Below, piece by piece: positions 33,740-42,538 of a DNA stretch of 64,000 bases. The DNA is from Haloarcula sp. DT43 (lineage in GTDB: Archaea; Halobacteriota; Halobacteria; Halobacteriales; Haloarculaceae): NCBI RefSeq assembly GCF_037078405.1, contig NZ_JAYMGZ010000003.1, positions 124,001 through 188,000 of the forward strand, written 5' to 3'. The notes under the pieces were generated by a model. The model did no database searches, was not told the DNA's origin, and saw nothing but the letters and a program-made list of their open reading frames with translations. The position numbers were made by a program, and so were the translations under genes. Every line of letters begins with the position of its first letter. The stretch's first letter is position 1.

Positions 33740-34291
33740 TTAGGCGGCCGTGTTCCGGACGGTCTCTCTGTCCAGGAGCCACGCAGCGAGCAGAGAGGCG
33801 GCGATACCGATACCGACGCCGGCGACGGTATCGGTGAGGTAGTGTGTCCCCAGATAGACCCGCGAGACGGCGACCAGCGTCGCCAGCGTGGCCACTGTGC
33901 CGAACGGGAGGGCGTCGGACTTCCGGGCGGTCATGGCGTACACCGTCACGGCAGCGGCGTGGCCCGACGGGAACGACGTGGCCACCGTCTCGGCCCCGTC
34001 GGTCAGACAGACCGGGGCGGCCGGAAACGGACGCTGAATCGTCAGCATGAGCGCCCCGACGAACGCACCCGCGAGCACCAGCGCGAGGAGGCTGTGGCGA
34101 AACGCCTCGTCCCAGTCGGCCAGGTAGCAGACGCCGACGAAACAGAGCGCCGCCGTCGCCGAACCGAGCCCAGTCACCGAGGTGAGAAGCTTCGTCAGCA
34201 GAGGAGTCCGTGCGGCAACGATGGCGTCCATCGTCACCGCGTCGACTCGAACGAGCAGGTCGAGGAGGTCGGCGAGTAGCTGCGCTATCAC
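33740..34291 (-). CDS. PAP2-family membrane phosphatase
   Basis: 183 residues with five to six hydrophobic helices. The three-part phosphatase signature is present: RPFPAAP with a shortened first block (K-x6-RP reduced to a RP), PSGHAAAVTVY, and SRVYLGTHYLTDTVAG with the catalytic His. The active site faces outside in this family; substrates are lipid phosphates such as phosphatidic acid or prenyl diphosphates. It is the last gene of a minus-strand group with the YdjM-like protein and a CDP-alcohol phosphatidyltransferase, so a role in lipid or polyprenyl carrier recycling is plausible. Confidence 0.87.
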   Translation of the reverse strand: MIAQLLADLLDLLVRVDAVTMDAIVAARTPLLTKLLTSVTGLGSATAALCFVGVCYLADWDEAFRHSLLALVLAGAFVGALMLTIQRPFPAAPVCLTDGAETVATSFPSGHAAAVTVYAMTARKSDALPFGTVATLATLVAVSRVYLGTHYLTDTVAGVGIGIAASLLAAWLLDRETVRNTAA

Positions 34292-34315
34292 TCTCGCGTG
34301 GTAGCGCCTGCAGCA

Positions 34316-34792
34316 TCATAGGGACTCGGTCCCGACCGGGGGCGCTCCGCCTCGCCAGCGCCGAACGAGCAGTCCCGCGACGGCCAGCCAGAGCGCGACT
34401 TCGAGGAAAAACGACGGGCTCCAGAGGTAATACAGGAAGAAAGACCCCGGTGGAAGGGCGAGCGGGTCCGTCGGAACGACGACGGGCCACAGCAGGAAGA
34501 CGGCATCGCCGGGCCGGCCGTTGACGACGACGTGAACGGTATCGAGCAGGAGATGCAGCGCCCAGCCGACCGCGGCCGACAGCCCCACACGCCCGGACAG
34601 CGCCAGCGGCACCGCGAGGAGGACCAGCAGCGCCGAGTGGCCCACGGAGTGAAACAGCGACGTGACGCCGACGGTCGCCAGCGGCTTGTCGAGGAGGTCG
34701 GGGACCGCAGTGCCGGCGACCAGCCACGGCGTGGAGAGCCGGGACGCCCGGCCGGCGAGCCAGGCCGCGAGCAGGTGCGTCGGGAAGAGCAT
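34316..34792 (-). CDS. YdjM/DUF457-like membrane-bound metal-dependent hydrolase
   Basis: 158 residues, four hydrophobic helices. The pattern of conserved residues is MLFPTHLLAAW (His near residue 6), GTAVPDLLDKP (Asp pair near 32), SVGHSALL (His) and HLLLDTVHV (H-x3-D-x2-H), the putative metal site of the DUF457 family. A 24-bp gap separates it from PAP2 and 25 bp from the phosphatidyltransferase upstream, so the three are probably one operon. Enzyme activity of this family is poorly established. Confidence 0.78.
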   Translation of the reverse strand: MLFPTHLLAAWLAGRASRLSTPWLVAGTAVPDLLDKPLATVGVTSLFHSVGHSALLVLLAVPLALSGRVGLSAAVGWALHLLLDTVHVVVNGRPGDAVFLLWPVVVPTDPLALPPGSFFLYYLWSPSFFLEVALWLAVAGLLVRRWRGGAPPVGTESL

Positions 34793-34817
34793 ACGCGTAC
34801 GTCGTCGGCGAGACGTA

Positions 34818-35585
34818 TCAACGTCCCCCGTCGAACCACTCCCTCGGCAGCCGGCCGCTGACGACGAGGAAGTCCCGGACGAACACAGCGAGCGACGGCG
34901 CGAGGACGGCGGGCGCGAGCGCGAAGACGAGTCTGACCGGAACCGCGGGGACGAGCGCGACGGTGAGAAACGCCATCTGGACGCCCGCGAAGTACTTCCC
35001 GAGGTCGCTGTCCGGCCGGTCGAAGACCGGGCGACCGCGCAGCCGTCGCCACCGTATCCCCGCGAGGTAGACGTATCTGGCGGCGGAAATCGAGAGATAC
35101 CAGACGGGGAGCCGGCCCCACAGCACCGCGAGGACGGGCGCGACGACGAACCCGAAGGTGTCGAACGCCATGTCGAGGCGCGTGCCGAGCGCCGTCTGTT
35201 GCCCGACCGTGCGGGCGACCGCGCCGTCGAGTCTGTCGAGGGCGACGCCGACGCCGTAACACGCCGCCGGTACCCACGCGAGGTCGGTCGTCGCCGGGAC
35301 GACGAGGAACCCGGCGACGACGGCGTACAGCCCGCCCCGGAGCAGCGTCAGCGTGTTCGCCAGCCCGAAGACGTACCGCCACGGCCGGACGGTCTCCAGC
35401 CCGCGGCCCGCGTACCAGAGCTGTCCCGCCAGACAGACGCCCGCGACGGCGGCGGGGTGGACCATCCAGCGAGTCATCGCGTCGGCGGGGAACAGCGCGC
35501 CGACCACGGTGGCTACGGTTACGGCTCCGACGACCGGGAGGCCGACCCGGAGCCCTGCGGGCGCGTCACCCTGTCGGCCCGCCAT
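34818..35585 (-). CDS. CDP-alcohol phosphatidyltransferase
   Basis: 255 residues from ATG 35585 (a GTG at 35591 is also possible). The full family motif D-G-x2-A-R-x8-G-x3-D-x3-D is present as LDGAVARTVGQQTALG followed by TRLDMAFD near residues 113-136; the four Asp bind two metals for transfer of a phospho-alcohol to or from CMP. About six to seven hydrophobic helices surround it. In archaea such enzymes attach head groups (serine, inositol phosphate, glycerol) to CDP-archaeol. The head group cannot be named from the sequence. Neighbouring dehydrogenase, sulfatase-fold and glycosyltransferase genes suggest an unusual polar lipid or glycan. Confidence 0.9.
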   Translation of the reverse strand: MAGRQGDAPAGLRVGLPVVGAVTVATVVGALFPADAMTRWMVHPAAVAGVCLAGQLWYAGRGLETVRPWRYVFGLANTLTLLRGGLYAVVAGFLVVPATTDLAWVPAACYGVGVALDRLDGAVARTVGQQTALGTRLDMAFDTFGFVVAPVLAVLWGRLPVWYLSISAARYVYLAGIRWRRLRGRPVFDRPDSDLGKYFAGVQMAFLTVALVPAVPVRLVFALAPAVLAPSLAVFVRDFLVVSGRLPREWFDGGR

Positions 35586-35657
35586 CGCCACCTCCCGGGC
35601 CGCTCTGGGTCGGGTCGCCCACCGGCGTCGTCCGAGCCGCGTCCCGGCCGGCGCGGG

Positions 35658-36041
35658 TCATCGCAACAGGGCGACGAGGACGGCGAGGAGAACGACCTGT
35701 GCGAGCTTGTCGACCGCGCCCAGCGTCCCGATATCGGCCGGGAACGACTTCCCGAGCGCGACGAAGTTGACGTAGTACCACAACACGATTTGGACGAGCG
35801 TGAAGGGGACACCGACGGCGTAGACGGTCCGGCGGCGGTAGTCCAGCGCGACCAGCACAACCGCGCCCAGGAACCCGAGCCCGGCGAGCACGAAACTGAT
35901 ACCCATGGCCGACGGGAGCATCCTGACGCCGAGCAGGAGGTGAACGGCGGCGGAGACGAGTGCGGCGGCGATGCCGACCCAGTGCAGGCTATCGAGCGAG
36001 GCCAGGTCCGGTGAGAGCGCTTGTGTCTCGGTCGTGCTCAT
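35658..36041 (-). CDS. Four-helix membrane protein (DUF7475-like)
   Basis: 127 residues with four hydrophobic helices (about 20-38, 47-66, 73-93 and 106-126) and a polar N-terminal 18-residue tail. Sequence such as GVPFTLVQIVLWYYVNF is typical of a small haloarchaea-only family that I recall as DUF7475. It precedes the phosphatidyltransferase by 72 bp on the same strand. No functional residues are evident. Confidence 0.7.
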   Translation of the reverse strand: MSTTETQALSPDLASLDSLHWVGIAAALVSAAVHLLLGVRMLPSAMGISFVLAGLGFLGAVVLVALDYRRRTVYAVGVPFTLVQIVLWYYVNFVALGKSFPADIGTLGAVDKLAQVVLLAVLVALLR

Positions 36042-36089
36042 GCCTTACAATCGGTTTTCAGTCACATAATGATAGTGCCAAATCGGCGT

Positions 36090-38063
36090 TTACCGCTCGA
36101 AATCGGGCCGTTCGAGTGCCTCGATTCGGGCGCACGCCTCGGCATCCAGTCGCCGACCGGCGGCGGCGAGGTTCTCGACGACGTGGGACGGGGTCGTGCT
36201 CGACGGGATGGGGACGACGCCCTGTGTGACGTTCCACGCCAGCACGACGCCGGCGGGCGTGAGTCCGGCCTCGTCGGCGATATCGGCCAGGACTGGCTCG
36301 TCGAGCAACCCGGGGGCCGACAGCGGCGAGTGGGCAATCACGCGGATACCGCGCTCGTGACAGAACGCCACGAACTCGGGCCGTGGCTGATAGGGGTGGC
36401 GCTCTATCTGGACGAGCGCGGGCCGGACGCTCGCGGCGTCCAGAATCGTTTGCAACTGGGCTTTCGAGACGTTACAGACCCCGAGCGTGCGCGCCAGCCC
36501 CCGCCCGCGGACCGCTTCGAGGTTCGCCCACGCCCGTTCGAGCGGGACGTCGGCCGTCTCGACGTCGCCGCCGTCGTCCCGGGGGAACGTCAGCGCCTCC
36601 TGCCGGGCGACGGGCTGCTCTGCCAGCCGCGAGAGCGGCCCGCGATGGGCCCACGCCTCGGGCCAGTGCAGCGCGTAGCAGTCGAAGGCGTCGAGGCCGA
36701 GTTCGTCGAGGCTCCCCCGACACGCTTCGAGCAGGTGGTCGCGACGGTGGTTCGTGCGCCACACCTTCCCGAGGACGAACAGGCCGTCGCGGTCGGGAGT
36801 GCCCGGCGCGGCCAGCAGTTCACCGATGCGGTGTTCGTTGCCGTACAGTTCCGCGCTGTCGAGCAGGCGGTAGCCGGCGTCGAGCGCCGTCGCGATGGAG
36901 TCCGCGCGGTCGACGTACTCGCCGTCGCGGTAGCGCGAACAGCCGAAGCCGACGGGCGGCAGTCGGAGCGCGTGCTCGGCGGTCCGGCCCGCGCGGTCCC
37001 GGCTAGGTCGGACCGTCGGTACGGGAACGGGGTCGGCCGTCGCGCCGTGGTCGGGCACGTCGACCGGACCACCCGACTCGGCGGCCGCCTCGATGGCGTT
37101 GCAGACGGCGACGACGTGTGCGCCGCGCCGCCCGGTCGCTCGCGGGGGCCTGCCGCGGGCGACCCCGGCCGCCAGCGATTCGACGGGGTCAAGATACCGG
37201 TAGGGGCGGGTTGGGTGCTGTGCGGGGGCGTCGACGTACTCGCGGCCGACGCGGCCAAAGCGAACGGCGTCGGCGCTGTCGGTCATCGCACCAGTGCCCC
37301 GTAGATACAGCGACCCGTCGTCGCCGTGCAGTTCCAGCCCGTAGAACTCCCGGCTCCGATGTGGCGCGTAGAGGCTCGCGGTGAGCCGAACCGTCGGCCC
37401 CGCGGCGAACGCGAGCGTCGCTTCGACGTGGCTGGGGGCCGAGGGCCGTCGGTCCTCGCGGTCTGGCCAGCTATCGAGCGCGTCGGCGGTCCGAACCGAC
37501 GCCACGGGGCCGAACCAAGAGGTCAGCAGGGCGAGCGGGTAGACGCCGCCGTCGTACAGCGGTCCGATGTCGAGGAAGGAGTCCGGCCGGTCGTGCCAGT
37601 CGGTGACGCGACCGACGTGCGCGTGGGCGTATCCCAGTTGGACGGGGCCGAGGCGTCCGTCTGACAGGAGCCGGCCCGCGCGGCGCTGGCTGGGAGCCCC
37701 CGGCGTGCCGGGCGCGCAGCCGAGCGCCAGGTCCCGCTCGCGGGCCAGTTCGAGGAGTGCCGCGGCCGCCTCGGCGTCGAGAGCCAGGGGCTTCTGTGAG
37801 TAGACGTGCCGGCCCGCCTCCAGGGCCGTCCGGGTCACGGGCGCGTGGGCGGCGTGGCTCGTCAGATTCACCACCAGCGGCGCGTCCACCGCCCCGAGCG
37901 CGGCGTCGAAGTCGGTGAAGGACGGACAGTCGTACGCGTCGGACAGCGTCCTCGCCCGCTCGCCGTCGAGGTCACAGACGCCCGCGAGCGCGAGCGGCCC
38001 ATCCTCCAGTTCGGCCGCGTACTCGGACGCGATGGCCCCCGCGCCGACGAACAGACAGTGCAC
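36090..38063 (-). CDS. Fusion of Gfo/Idh/MocA oxidoreductase and aldo/keto reductase
   Basis: 657 residues. Residues 1 to about 345 form a Gfo/Idh/MocA dehydrogenase: Rossmann start LFVGAGAIASEYAAEL, VYSQKPLALDAEAA (the EKP-type nucleotide/sugar motif, with Q for E), and DIGPLYDGGVYPLALL. A linker rich in Pro/Arg joins about residues 375-657, a full aldo/keto reductase: LLDSAELYGNEHRIGE (Asp and catalytic Tyr), VLGKVWRT (Lys), CYALHWPEAW (His), and IPSSTTPSHVVENL for NADPH. Both halves have their catalytic residues. The reading frame runs through without a stop, and the linker shows no start. Two NAD(P)-dependent steps on one sugar or polyol are suggested. It is divergent from the sulfatase-fold gene. 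Confidence 0.87.
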   Translation of the reverse strand: MHCLFVGAGAIASEYAAELEDGPLALAGVCDLDGERARTLSDAYDCPSFTDFDAALGAVDAPLVVNLTSHAAHAPVTRTALEAGRHVYSQKPLALDAEAAAALLELARERDLALGCAPGTPGAPSQRRAGRLLSDGRLGPVQLGYAHAHVGRVTDWHDRPDSFLDIGPLYDGGVYPLALLTSWFGPVASVRTADALDSWPDREDRRPSAPSHVEATLAFAAGPTVRLTASLYAPHRSREFYGLELHGDDGSLYLRGTGAMTDSADAVRFGRVGREYVDAPAQHPTRPYRYLDPVESLAAGVARGRPPRATGRRGAHVVAVCNAIEAAAESGGPVDVPDHGATADPVPVPTVRPSRDRAGRTAEHALRLPPVGFGCSRYRDGEYVDRADSIATALDAGYRLLDSAELYGNEHRIGELLAAPGTPDRDGLFVLGKVWRTNHRRDHLLEACRGSLDELGLDAFDCYALHWPEAWAHRGPLSRLAEQPVARQEALTFPRDDGGDVETADVPLERAWANLEAVRGRGLARTLGVCNVSKAQLQTILDAASVRPALVQIERHPYQPRPEFVAFCHERGIRVIAHSPLSAPGLLDEPVLADIADEAGLTPAGVVLAWNVTQGVVPIPSSTTPSHVVENLAAAGRRLDAEACARIEALERPDFER

Positions 38064-38160
38064 ACAGAGACGGTGTGGGCGAGACGTATATATTGTCGGC
38101 CGGGGGACGTGGCGCTCGCCGTCCGACGTCGTGCCGGGCTCCGGGCGGTAGCCCGACCAG

Positions 38161-38167
38161 TTTTACC
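38161..38167 (+). promoter_or_regulatory. TATA-like element before the sulfatase-fold gene
   Basis: TTTTACC lies about 27 nt before GTG 38189. This fits a leaderless transcript and favours the GTG over ATG 38204. Confidence 0.5.
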
Positions 38168-38188
38168 CGGACGGCACCAACACCGTGT

Positions 38189-39073
38189 GTGACAGAACCG
38201 GGGATGGGCCGGCTCGGGACGGCGTACCTGCGGGCGCTCCAGGCAGTCGGCCGCCGACTCGACTACGGGACGAACGTCTACGAGCGCGAGTGGGACGTCC
38301 TCGTGGTGCTCGACGGCTGTCGAGCCGACGTGCTCCGGTCGGTCGCGCCGGACGTGGGCTTCCTCGGGACGGTCGAGACGGTCCGGTCGGTCGGTAGTTC
38401 CTCCTCCGAGTGGTTGGAGAACACGTTTCTCGGCCACCCGGAGACTGGACACACCGCGATGGTCACCGGCAACACGTGGACCGACCGGTACCTCGACGCC
38501 GGGGCGTTCGCGGCGCTGGACGAGGTCTGGAAGTACGCGTGGGACGAGGACCTGGCGACCGTACCGGCGGCGGCGGTCACCGACCGCGCTATCGCACTGG
38601 CCCGCGAGCGGACCCCCGAGCGGCTGGTCGTCCACTACATGCAACCGCACCACCCGTTCGTGCCGGCGCCGCTGGAGGGCGACGACGGACTGGCCCGGAC
38701 CGGCGACCACAGCAACACGGCGAACCCGTGGGTGTCCCTGCGCCGCGGCGAATTCCGGGCCGAGCGGGTCTGGGCGGCCTACGAGGCGAACCTCCGGTAC
38801 GTCCTGGCGTCGGTCGGGACCCTGCTCGACAACGTCGACGGCCGGGTCGCCATCACGGCGGACCACGGCAACCTCTTCGGGGAGTGGGGGCTGTACGGCC
38901 ATCCGATGCACACGCCGGTCCCGGCGCTGCTCGCGGTGCCGTGGGCCGAGGCGACGGGCGTCGACAGCGGCCGGTTCGAGCCGGAGCTGTCACCCCCCGA
39001 GCGGCTCCCGGTCTCGCGAGTCTACGGGGCCGAAGGGGACCGCGAGCGCCTCGACGCCCTCGGGTACCGCTGA
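38189..39073 (+). CDS. Alkaline-phosphatase-superfamily (sulfatase-like) hydrolase
   Basis: 294 residues from GTG 38189. The first metal Asp is in VLVVLDGCRAD, the region RSVGSSSSEWLENTF would carry the nucleophile Ser/Thr, MQPHHPF supplies His, and ITADHGNLFGEWGLYGHP supplies the D-H pair and distal His typical of sulfatases and phosphoglycerol transferases. There is no signal peptide, so it is likely cytosolic. The family acts on sulfate or phosphate esters or phosphonates of sugars and lipids. It leads the plus-strand group that continues, after 123 bp, with dehydrogenase, PTPS-like, glycosyltransferase and methyltransferase genes. Confidence 0.82.
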   Translation: MTEPGMGRLGTAYLRALQAVGRRLDYGTNVYEREWDVLVVLDGCRADVLRSVAPDVGFLGTVETVRSVGSSSSEWLENTFLGHPETGHTAMVTGNTWTDRYLDAGAFAALDEVWKYAWDEDLATVPAAAVTDRAIALARERTPERLVVHYMQPHHPFVPAPLEGDDGLARTGDHSNTANPWVSLRRGEFRAERVWAAYEANLRYVLASVGTLLDNVDGRVAITADHGNLFGEWGLYGHPMHTPVPALLAVPWAEATGVDSGRFEPELSPPERLPVSRVYGAEGDRERLDALGYR

Positions 39074-39196
39074 CCGGGATAGCTTTTAGTCGGAGAAAGC
39101 CTGGGTGCAAGACGTGCATTCCAGGAGCCGCTCCCGCACGCGCCCAGTTTGGCACCGACACACCGGCACCGACGCCCCACTGGAGGCGGCAGCCTG

Positions 39197-40177
39197 ATGC
39201 CCGGCAAGGAGCTGTACTTCACCGGCTCGGAGTCGGTCGCCGTCGAGGAGGCCCCGATACCACGTCCCGGACCGGCGGAGGTCCGCGTCCGGACGGAGCT
39301 TTCGGGTATCAGCCCCGGGACGGAACTGCTCGTCTACCGCGGCGAGGTGTCGTCGCAGTTCGATACCGACGAGACTATCGACGCGCTGGCGGGGACGTTC
39401 TCTTATCCCCTGCGGTACGGCTACGCCGCCGTCGGCCGCGTCACGGCCGTCGGTGACGGGGTCGACGACGACTGGCTCGACCAACGCGTGTTCGCGTTCA
39501 ACCCCCACGAGAGCCACTTCCTGGCCGACCCGGAGACGCTCGTCCCGACGACGCTGTCGCCCGAGCGGGCCGTGTTCATCCCCAACGCGGAGGCGGCGGT
39601 CAACTTCGTCATGGACGCCCGGCCACGCATCGGCTCCCGCGTGGTCGTCTTCGGACAGGGTCCGGTGGGGCTGTTGACCACGGCCGTCCTCGCCGAGTTC
39701 CCGCTGACCTCGCTGGTGACCGTCGACCCCTGCCAGCGCCGGCGGGACCTCTCCGAATCGTTCGGCGCGGACCGCTCGGTCGCACCCGAGGCCCTCGCCG
39801 TCGAGGACGCCGACATCACGTTCGAGCTCTCGGGGAACCCGACGGCGCTGGACGACGCTATCGACGCGACCGGCTACGCGGGCCAGGTCGTCGTCGGGTC
39901 CTGGTACGGCACCAAGGACGTGCAGCTGGCGCTTGGAAGCGACTACCACCGCAGCCACATCCGGGTCCGGAGCAGCCAGGTGAGCCGCATCGACCCCGAC
40001 CACGCCGACCGCTGGGACAAGGACCGCCGGCTCGACGTCGTCCGGTCGTGGCTGGCCGAACGGGACCTCTCGGCGCTGCTGACCCACCAAATACCTATCG
40101 ACCGTGCGGCCGAGGCCTATCGACTGCTGGACGAGCGGCCCGACGACGCCGTCCAGGTCGTTCTCTCCTACGAGTGA
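39197..40177 (+). CDS. Zinc-independent medium-chain dehydrogenase (BchC/MDR type)
   Basis: 326 residues from ATG 39197. The N-terminal domain has ELSGISPGTELLVYRGEV in place of the Cys-His catalytic-zinc motif of alcohol dehydrogenases; SGISxGTE is seen in BchC-like and some polyol dehydrogenases. The cofactor domain starts VVVFGQGPVGLLTTAVLA, and LVTVDPCQRRRDL suggests NADP preference. The structural Cys4 zinc lobe is also absent. It begins an operon with the PTPS-like (35 bp gap), glycosyltransferase and methyltransferase genes. Substrate unknown; oxidation of a sugar- or pterin-linked alcohol is a reasonable guess. Confidence 0.85.
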   Translation: MPGKELYFTGSESVAVEEAPIPRPGPAEVRVRTELSGISPGTELLVYRGEVSSQFDTDETIDALAGTFSYPLRYGYAAVGRVTAVGDGVDDDWLDQRVFAFNPHESHFLADPETLVPTTLSPERAVFIPNAEAAVNFVMDARPRIGSRVVVFGQGPVGLLTTAVLAEFPLTSLVTVDPCQRRRDLSESFGADRSVAPEALAVEDADITFELSGNPTALDDAIDATGYAGQVVVGSWYGTKDVQLALGSDYHRSHIRVRSSQVSRIDPDHADRWDKDRRLDVVRSWLAERDLSALLTHQIPIDRAAEAYRLLDERPDDAVQVVLSYE

Positions 40178-40212
40178 CACCATTTACGTGACTCCCAGCC
40201 CTGTATCGGGTC

Positions 40213-40590
40213 GTGTACTCGACGACAGTGCTGACGGACTTCGTGGCACAGCACTACCTCACCGTCCCGGACGCCGGCCCCGAGGGGGAGCCCCACTCCC
40301 ACCACTACGAGGTGGAACTGTGCTTTCGCGGCCCCACCCTCAACGAGTTCGACTACATCGTCGACATCGACGACGCCGAGGCCGCGCTCTCGGGCCTCGC
40401 GGACCGCTACCGCGATACCTTGCTCAACGACTGTGCGGAGTTCGAGGGGCACAACCCCAGCGTCGAACGGTTCGCCAGGGTCATCTTCGAGCGCGTCACC
40501 GACCGCGTCAGCGACGACACCGTCACCGAACTCGCCGTGACGGTCTGGGAGGACGACGAGGCCGCCGCGAGCTACGACGACGCCGTATGA
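40213..40590 (+). CDS. 6-pyruvoyltetrahydropterin synthase/QueD-like protein
   Basis: 125 residues from GTG 40213. Zinc ligands are recognisable as FVAQHYL and HSHHYEVEL, and GHNPSVERFARVIFERV carries the substrate-anchoring Glu. The catalytic Cys that precedes the HxH block in PTPS and QueD is missing: the loop reads VPDAGPEGEPHSHH. A T-fold enzyme with altered chemistry is therefore likely, rather than the archaeosine pathway QueD. The stop overlaps the glycosyltransferase start by 4 bp (ATGA 40587-40590), so it is a coupled part of the operon. Confidence 0.83.
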   Translation: MYSTTVLTDFVAQHYLTVPDAGPEGEPHSHHYEVELCFRGPTLNEFDYIVDIDDAEAALSGLADRYRDTLLNDCAEFEGHNPSVERFARVIFERVTDRVSDDTVTELAVTVWEDDEAAASYDDAV

Positions 40591-41642
40591 GGGTCGGGCT
40601 GACGCTGTACGGGAGCCTGGAGGCGCAGTCGGGCGGGTTTCGATACGACCGGAAGCTCGTCGAGGGCCTCCGGGCCGCCGGCGACACCGTCGAAGTGGTC
40701 GAACTGCCGTGGCGCGCGTACCACCGTGGCCTGCTCGACAACGGGTCGCGGGCCCTGCGCCGGCGACTCGGCGTGGACGTCGACGTCATGTTGCAGGACG
40801 AACTCGCCCATCCGTCGCTCGTCTACACGAACCGCGCGCTCCCCTATCCCATCGTCAGCGTCGTCCACCACCTGCGGGCGAGCGAGCCCCGGCGGCTGAC
40901 GCCGCTGTACCGGGCGGTCGAACGCCGCTACCTCGACACCGTCGACGCCGCCGTCTGCAACAGCCGGCCGACGCAACGCGTGGTCGCCGACCTCGGCGTC
41001 GACCGGACCGTCGTCGCGCCCCCGGCCGGCGACCGGTTCGACCCAGCGATAGATGACGAAACTATAGACGACCGCGCACGCGCGGACCCGCTCCGGGTCG
41101 TCTTCGTCGGCAACGTCACGCCCCGGAAGGGGCTGGACACGCTCGTCGACGGAGTGGCCGCCGCCGACGCCGAGGTCGCGCTCACCGTCGTCGGAACCCC
41201 GGCCGACAGGGACCACCTCGAGTCAGTCGAGGCGAGCGTCCGCGAGCGCGGCCTGTCCGACCGCGTCAGTTTCGCGGGGCGTCTCAGCGACGACGGACTG
41301 GCGGCGACCCTCGAAGCCAGTCACGTTCTCGCGGTGCCGTCCCGCTACGAGGGGTTCGGTATCGTCTATCTGGAAGGGATGAGCTACGGCCTGCCGGCCG
41401 TCGCGTCGCGGGCCGGTGGGGCCACCGACCTGGTCACCGACGGGGAGACCGGCGCGCTCGTCGACCCGGACGACCCGGCGGCCGTGGCCCGCGAACTGGA
41501 GCGGTTCGCGGCCGACCGCGACCGGCTGGCCGCGATGGGGCGGGCGGCCAGAGACCGCTACGAGGCCCACCCAGACTGGGACGAGACGACGGCGCGGGTC
41601 CGCCAGCTGCTGGCCGACGTGGCCACGGAGGTACCGGCGTGA
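40587..41642 (+). CDS. GT4-family glycosyltransferase
   Basis: 351 residues from ATG 40587. A GT-B fold is indicated by an N-terminal domain with VGLTLYGSLEAQSGGFRY, a middle boundary VVFVGNVTPRKGLDTLVDG (start of the nucleotide-sugar-binding domain), and the GT4 donor site VPSRYEGFGIVYLEGMSYG with Glu-x7-Glu. Retaining transfer from a UDP- or GDP-sugar is expected. There is no membrane segment. It overlaps the PTPS-like gene before it and the methyltransferase after it (4 bp each), so these three proteins are probably used in one pathway. Confidence 0.9.
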   Translation: MRVGLTLYGSLEAQSGGFRYDRKLVEGLRAAGDTVEVVELPWRAYHRGLLDNGSRALRRRLGVDVDVMLQDELAHPSLVYTNRALPYPIVSVVHHLRASEPRRLTPLYRAVERRYLDTVDAAVCNSRPTQRVVADLGVDRTVVAPPAGDRFDPAIDDETIDDRARADPLRVVFVGNVTPRKGLDTLVDGVAAADAEVALTVVGTPADRDHLESVEASVRERGLSDRVSFAGRLSDDGLAATLEASHVLAVPSRYEGFGIVYLEGMSYGLPAVASRAGGATDLVTDGETGALVDPDDPAAVARELERFAADRDRLAAMGRAARDRYEAHPDWDETTARVRQLLADVATEVPA

Positions 41643-42538
41643 CCGACCCCTTCCAGCGGTACCTGCGGGCGAAACGGACCGTCGACGACCGGGCGCTGGA
41701 CCGGCGGCTCGTCCAGACGCTACGGGGCCGACTGGGCGACCGCGCCGCCGACACCGACGGGCCGCTCCGGGTACTCGAAGTCGGGGCCGGCATCGGAACG
41801 ATGCTGGCCCGGTTCGTGGACTGGGGCGTGCTCCCGGCCGGCGACGTTCGCTACACCGCGGTCGACATCGAAGCCGCGAACACCGCCGCTATCCCGGGAT
41901 TCCTGCGAGAGTGGGGGGCCGACAGCGGGGTCACCGTAACCGACGCCCCGCTGACGGTCAAGACCGGTGACCGACGTATCGAGGTCGAGACCGTCGCGGC
42001 GGACGGCGTCGCGTACGCCGCCGACGCCGACGGCTACGACCTGCTGGTCGGTGCCGCGCTGCTCGACATCGTCGACCGCGACGGGCTCCCGACGCTGCTC
42101 GGCGCGCTCGCGCCCGGTGGGCACTACTACTTCCCCATCACCTTCGGCGGCGCGACCCGCTTTCGCCCGCGACACCCGGCCGACCGGGCAGTTGAGGCCC
42201 GCTACCACGACCACATGGACCGAAAGCCCGGCGGCGACAGCCGCGCCGGCGACGACGTGCTCGACCGCCTCCAGCGGCTGGACGGAGCGACGCTGACCGC
42301 GGTCGGCGGCTCGGACTGGGTCGTCCGGCCGGTCGACGGCGCGTACCCCGCCGACGAGGCGTACTTCCTCCGGCACATCCTCGACACAATCGAGGGCGCG
42401 GTCCGGGAGGTGACCGGCGACGACTTCGACGCGCTGGACGACTGGCTGGCCAGTCGACGCGAACAGGTCGCGGCCGCGGAACTACTGTATGCCACCCACC
42501 AACTGGACTTTCTGGGTCGGGCCACCCGCGGCGTTTGA
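41639..42538 (+). CDS. Class I SAM-dependent methyltransferase
   Basis: 299 residues from GTG 41639. Motif I is LRVLEVGAGIGTMLARFVDWG, the acidic end of strand 2 is YTAVDIEAANTA, and motif post-I reads YDLLVGAALLDIVDRDGLP. The C-terminal part (150-299) has an extra domain with HMDRKPGGDSRAGD and a helix DDWLASRREQVAAAELLY. No substrate-specific motif is recognised. It is the last gene of the dehydrogenase-PTPS-glycosyltransferase-methyltransferase operon and starts 4 bp before the glycosyltransferase stop. Confidence 0.87.
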   Translation: MTDPFQRYLRAKRTVDDRALDRRLVQTLRGRLGDRAADTDGPLRVLEVGAGIGTMLARFVDWGVLPAGDVRYTAVDIEAANTAAIPGFLREWGADSGVTVTDAPLTVKTGDRRIEVETVAADGVAYAADADGYDLLVGAALLDIVDRDGLPTLLGALAPGGHYYFPITFGGATRFRPRHPADRAVEARYHDHMDRKPGGDSRAGDDVLDRLQRLDGATLTAVGGSDWVVRPVDGAYPADEAYFLRHILDTIEGAVREVTGDDFDALDDWLASRREQVAAAELLYATHQLDFLGRATRGV

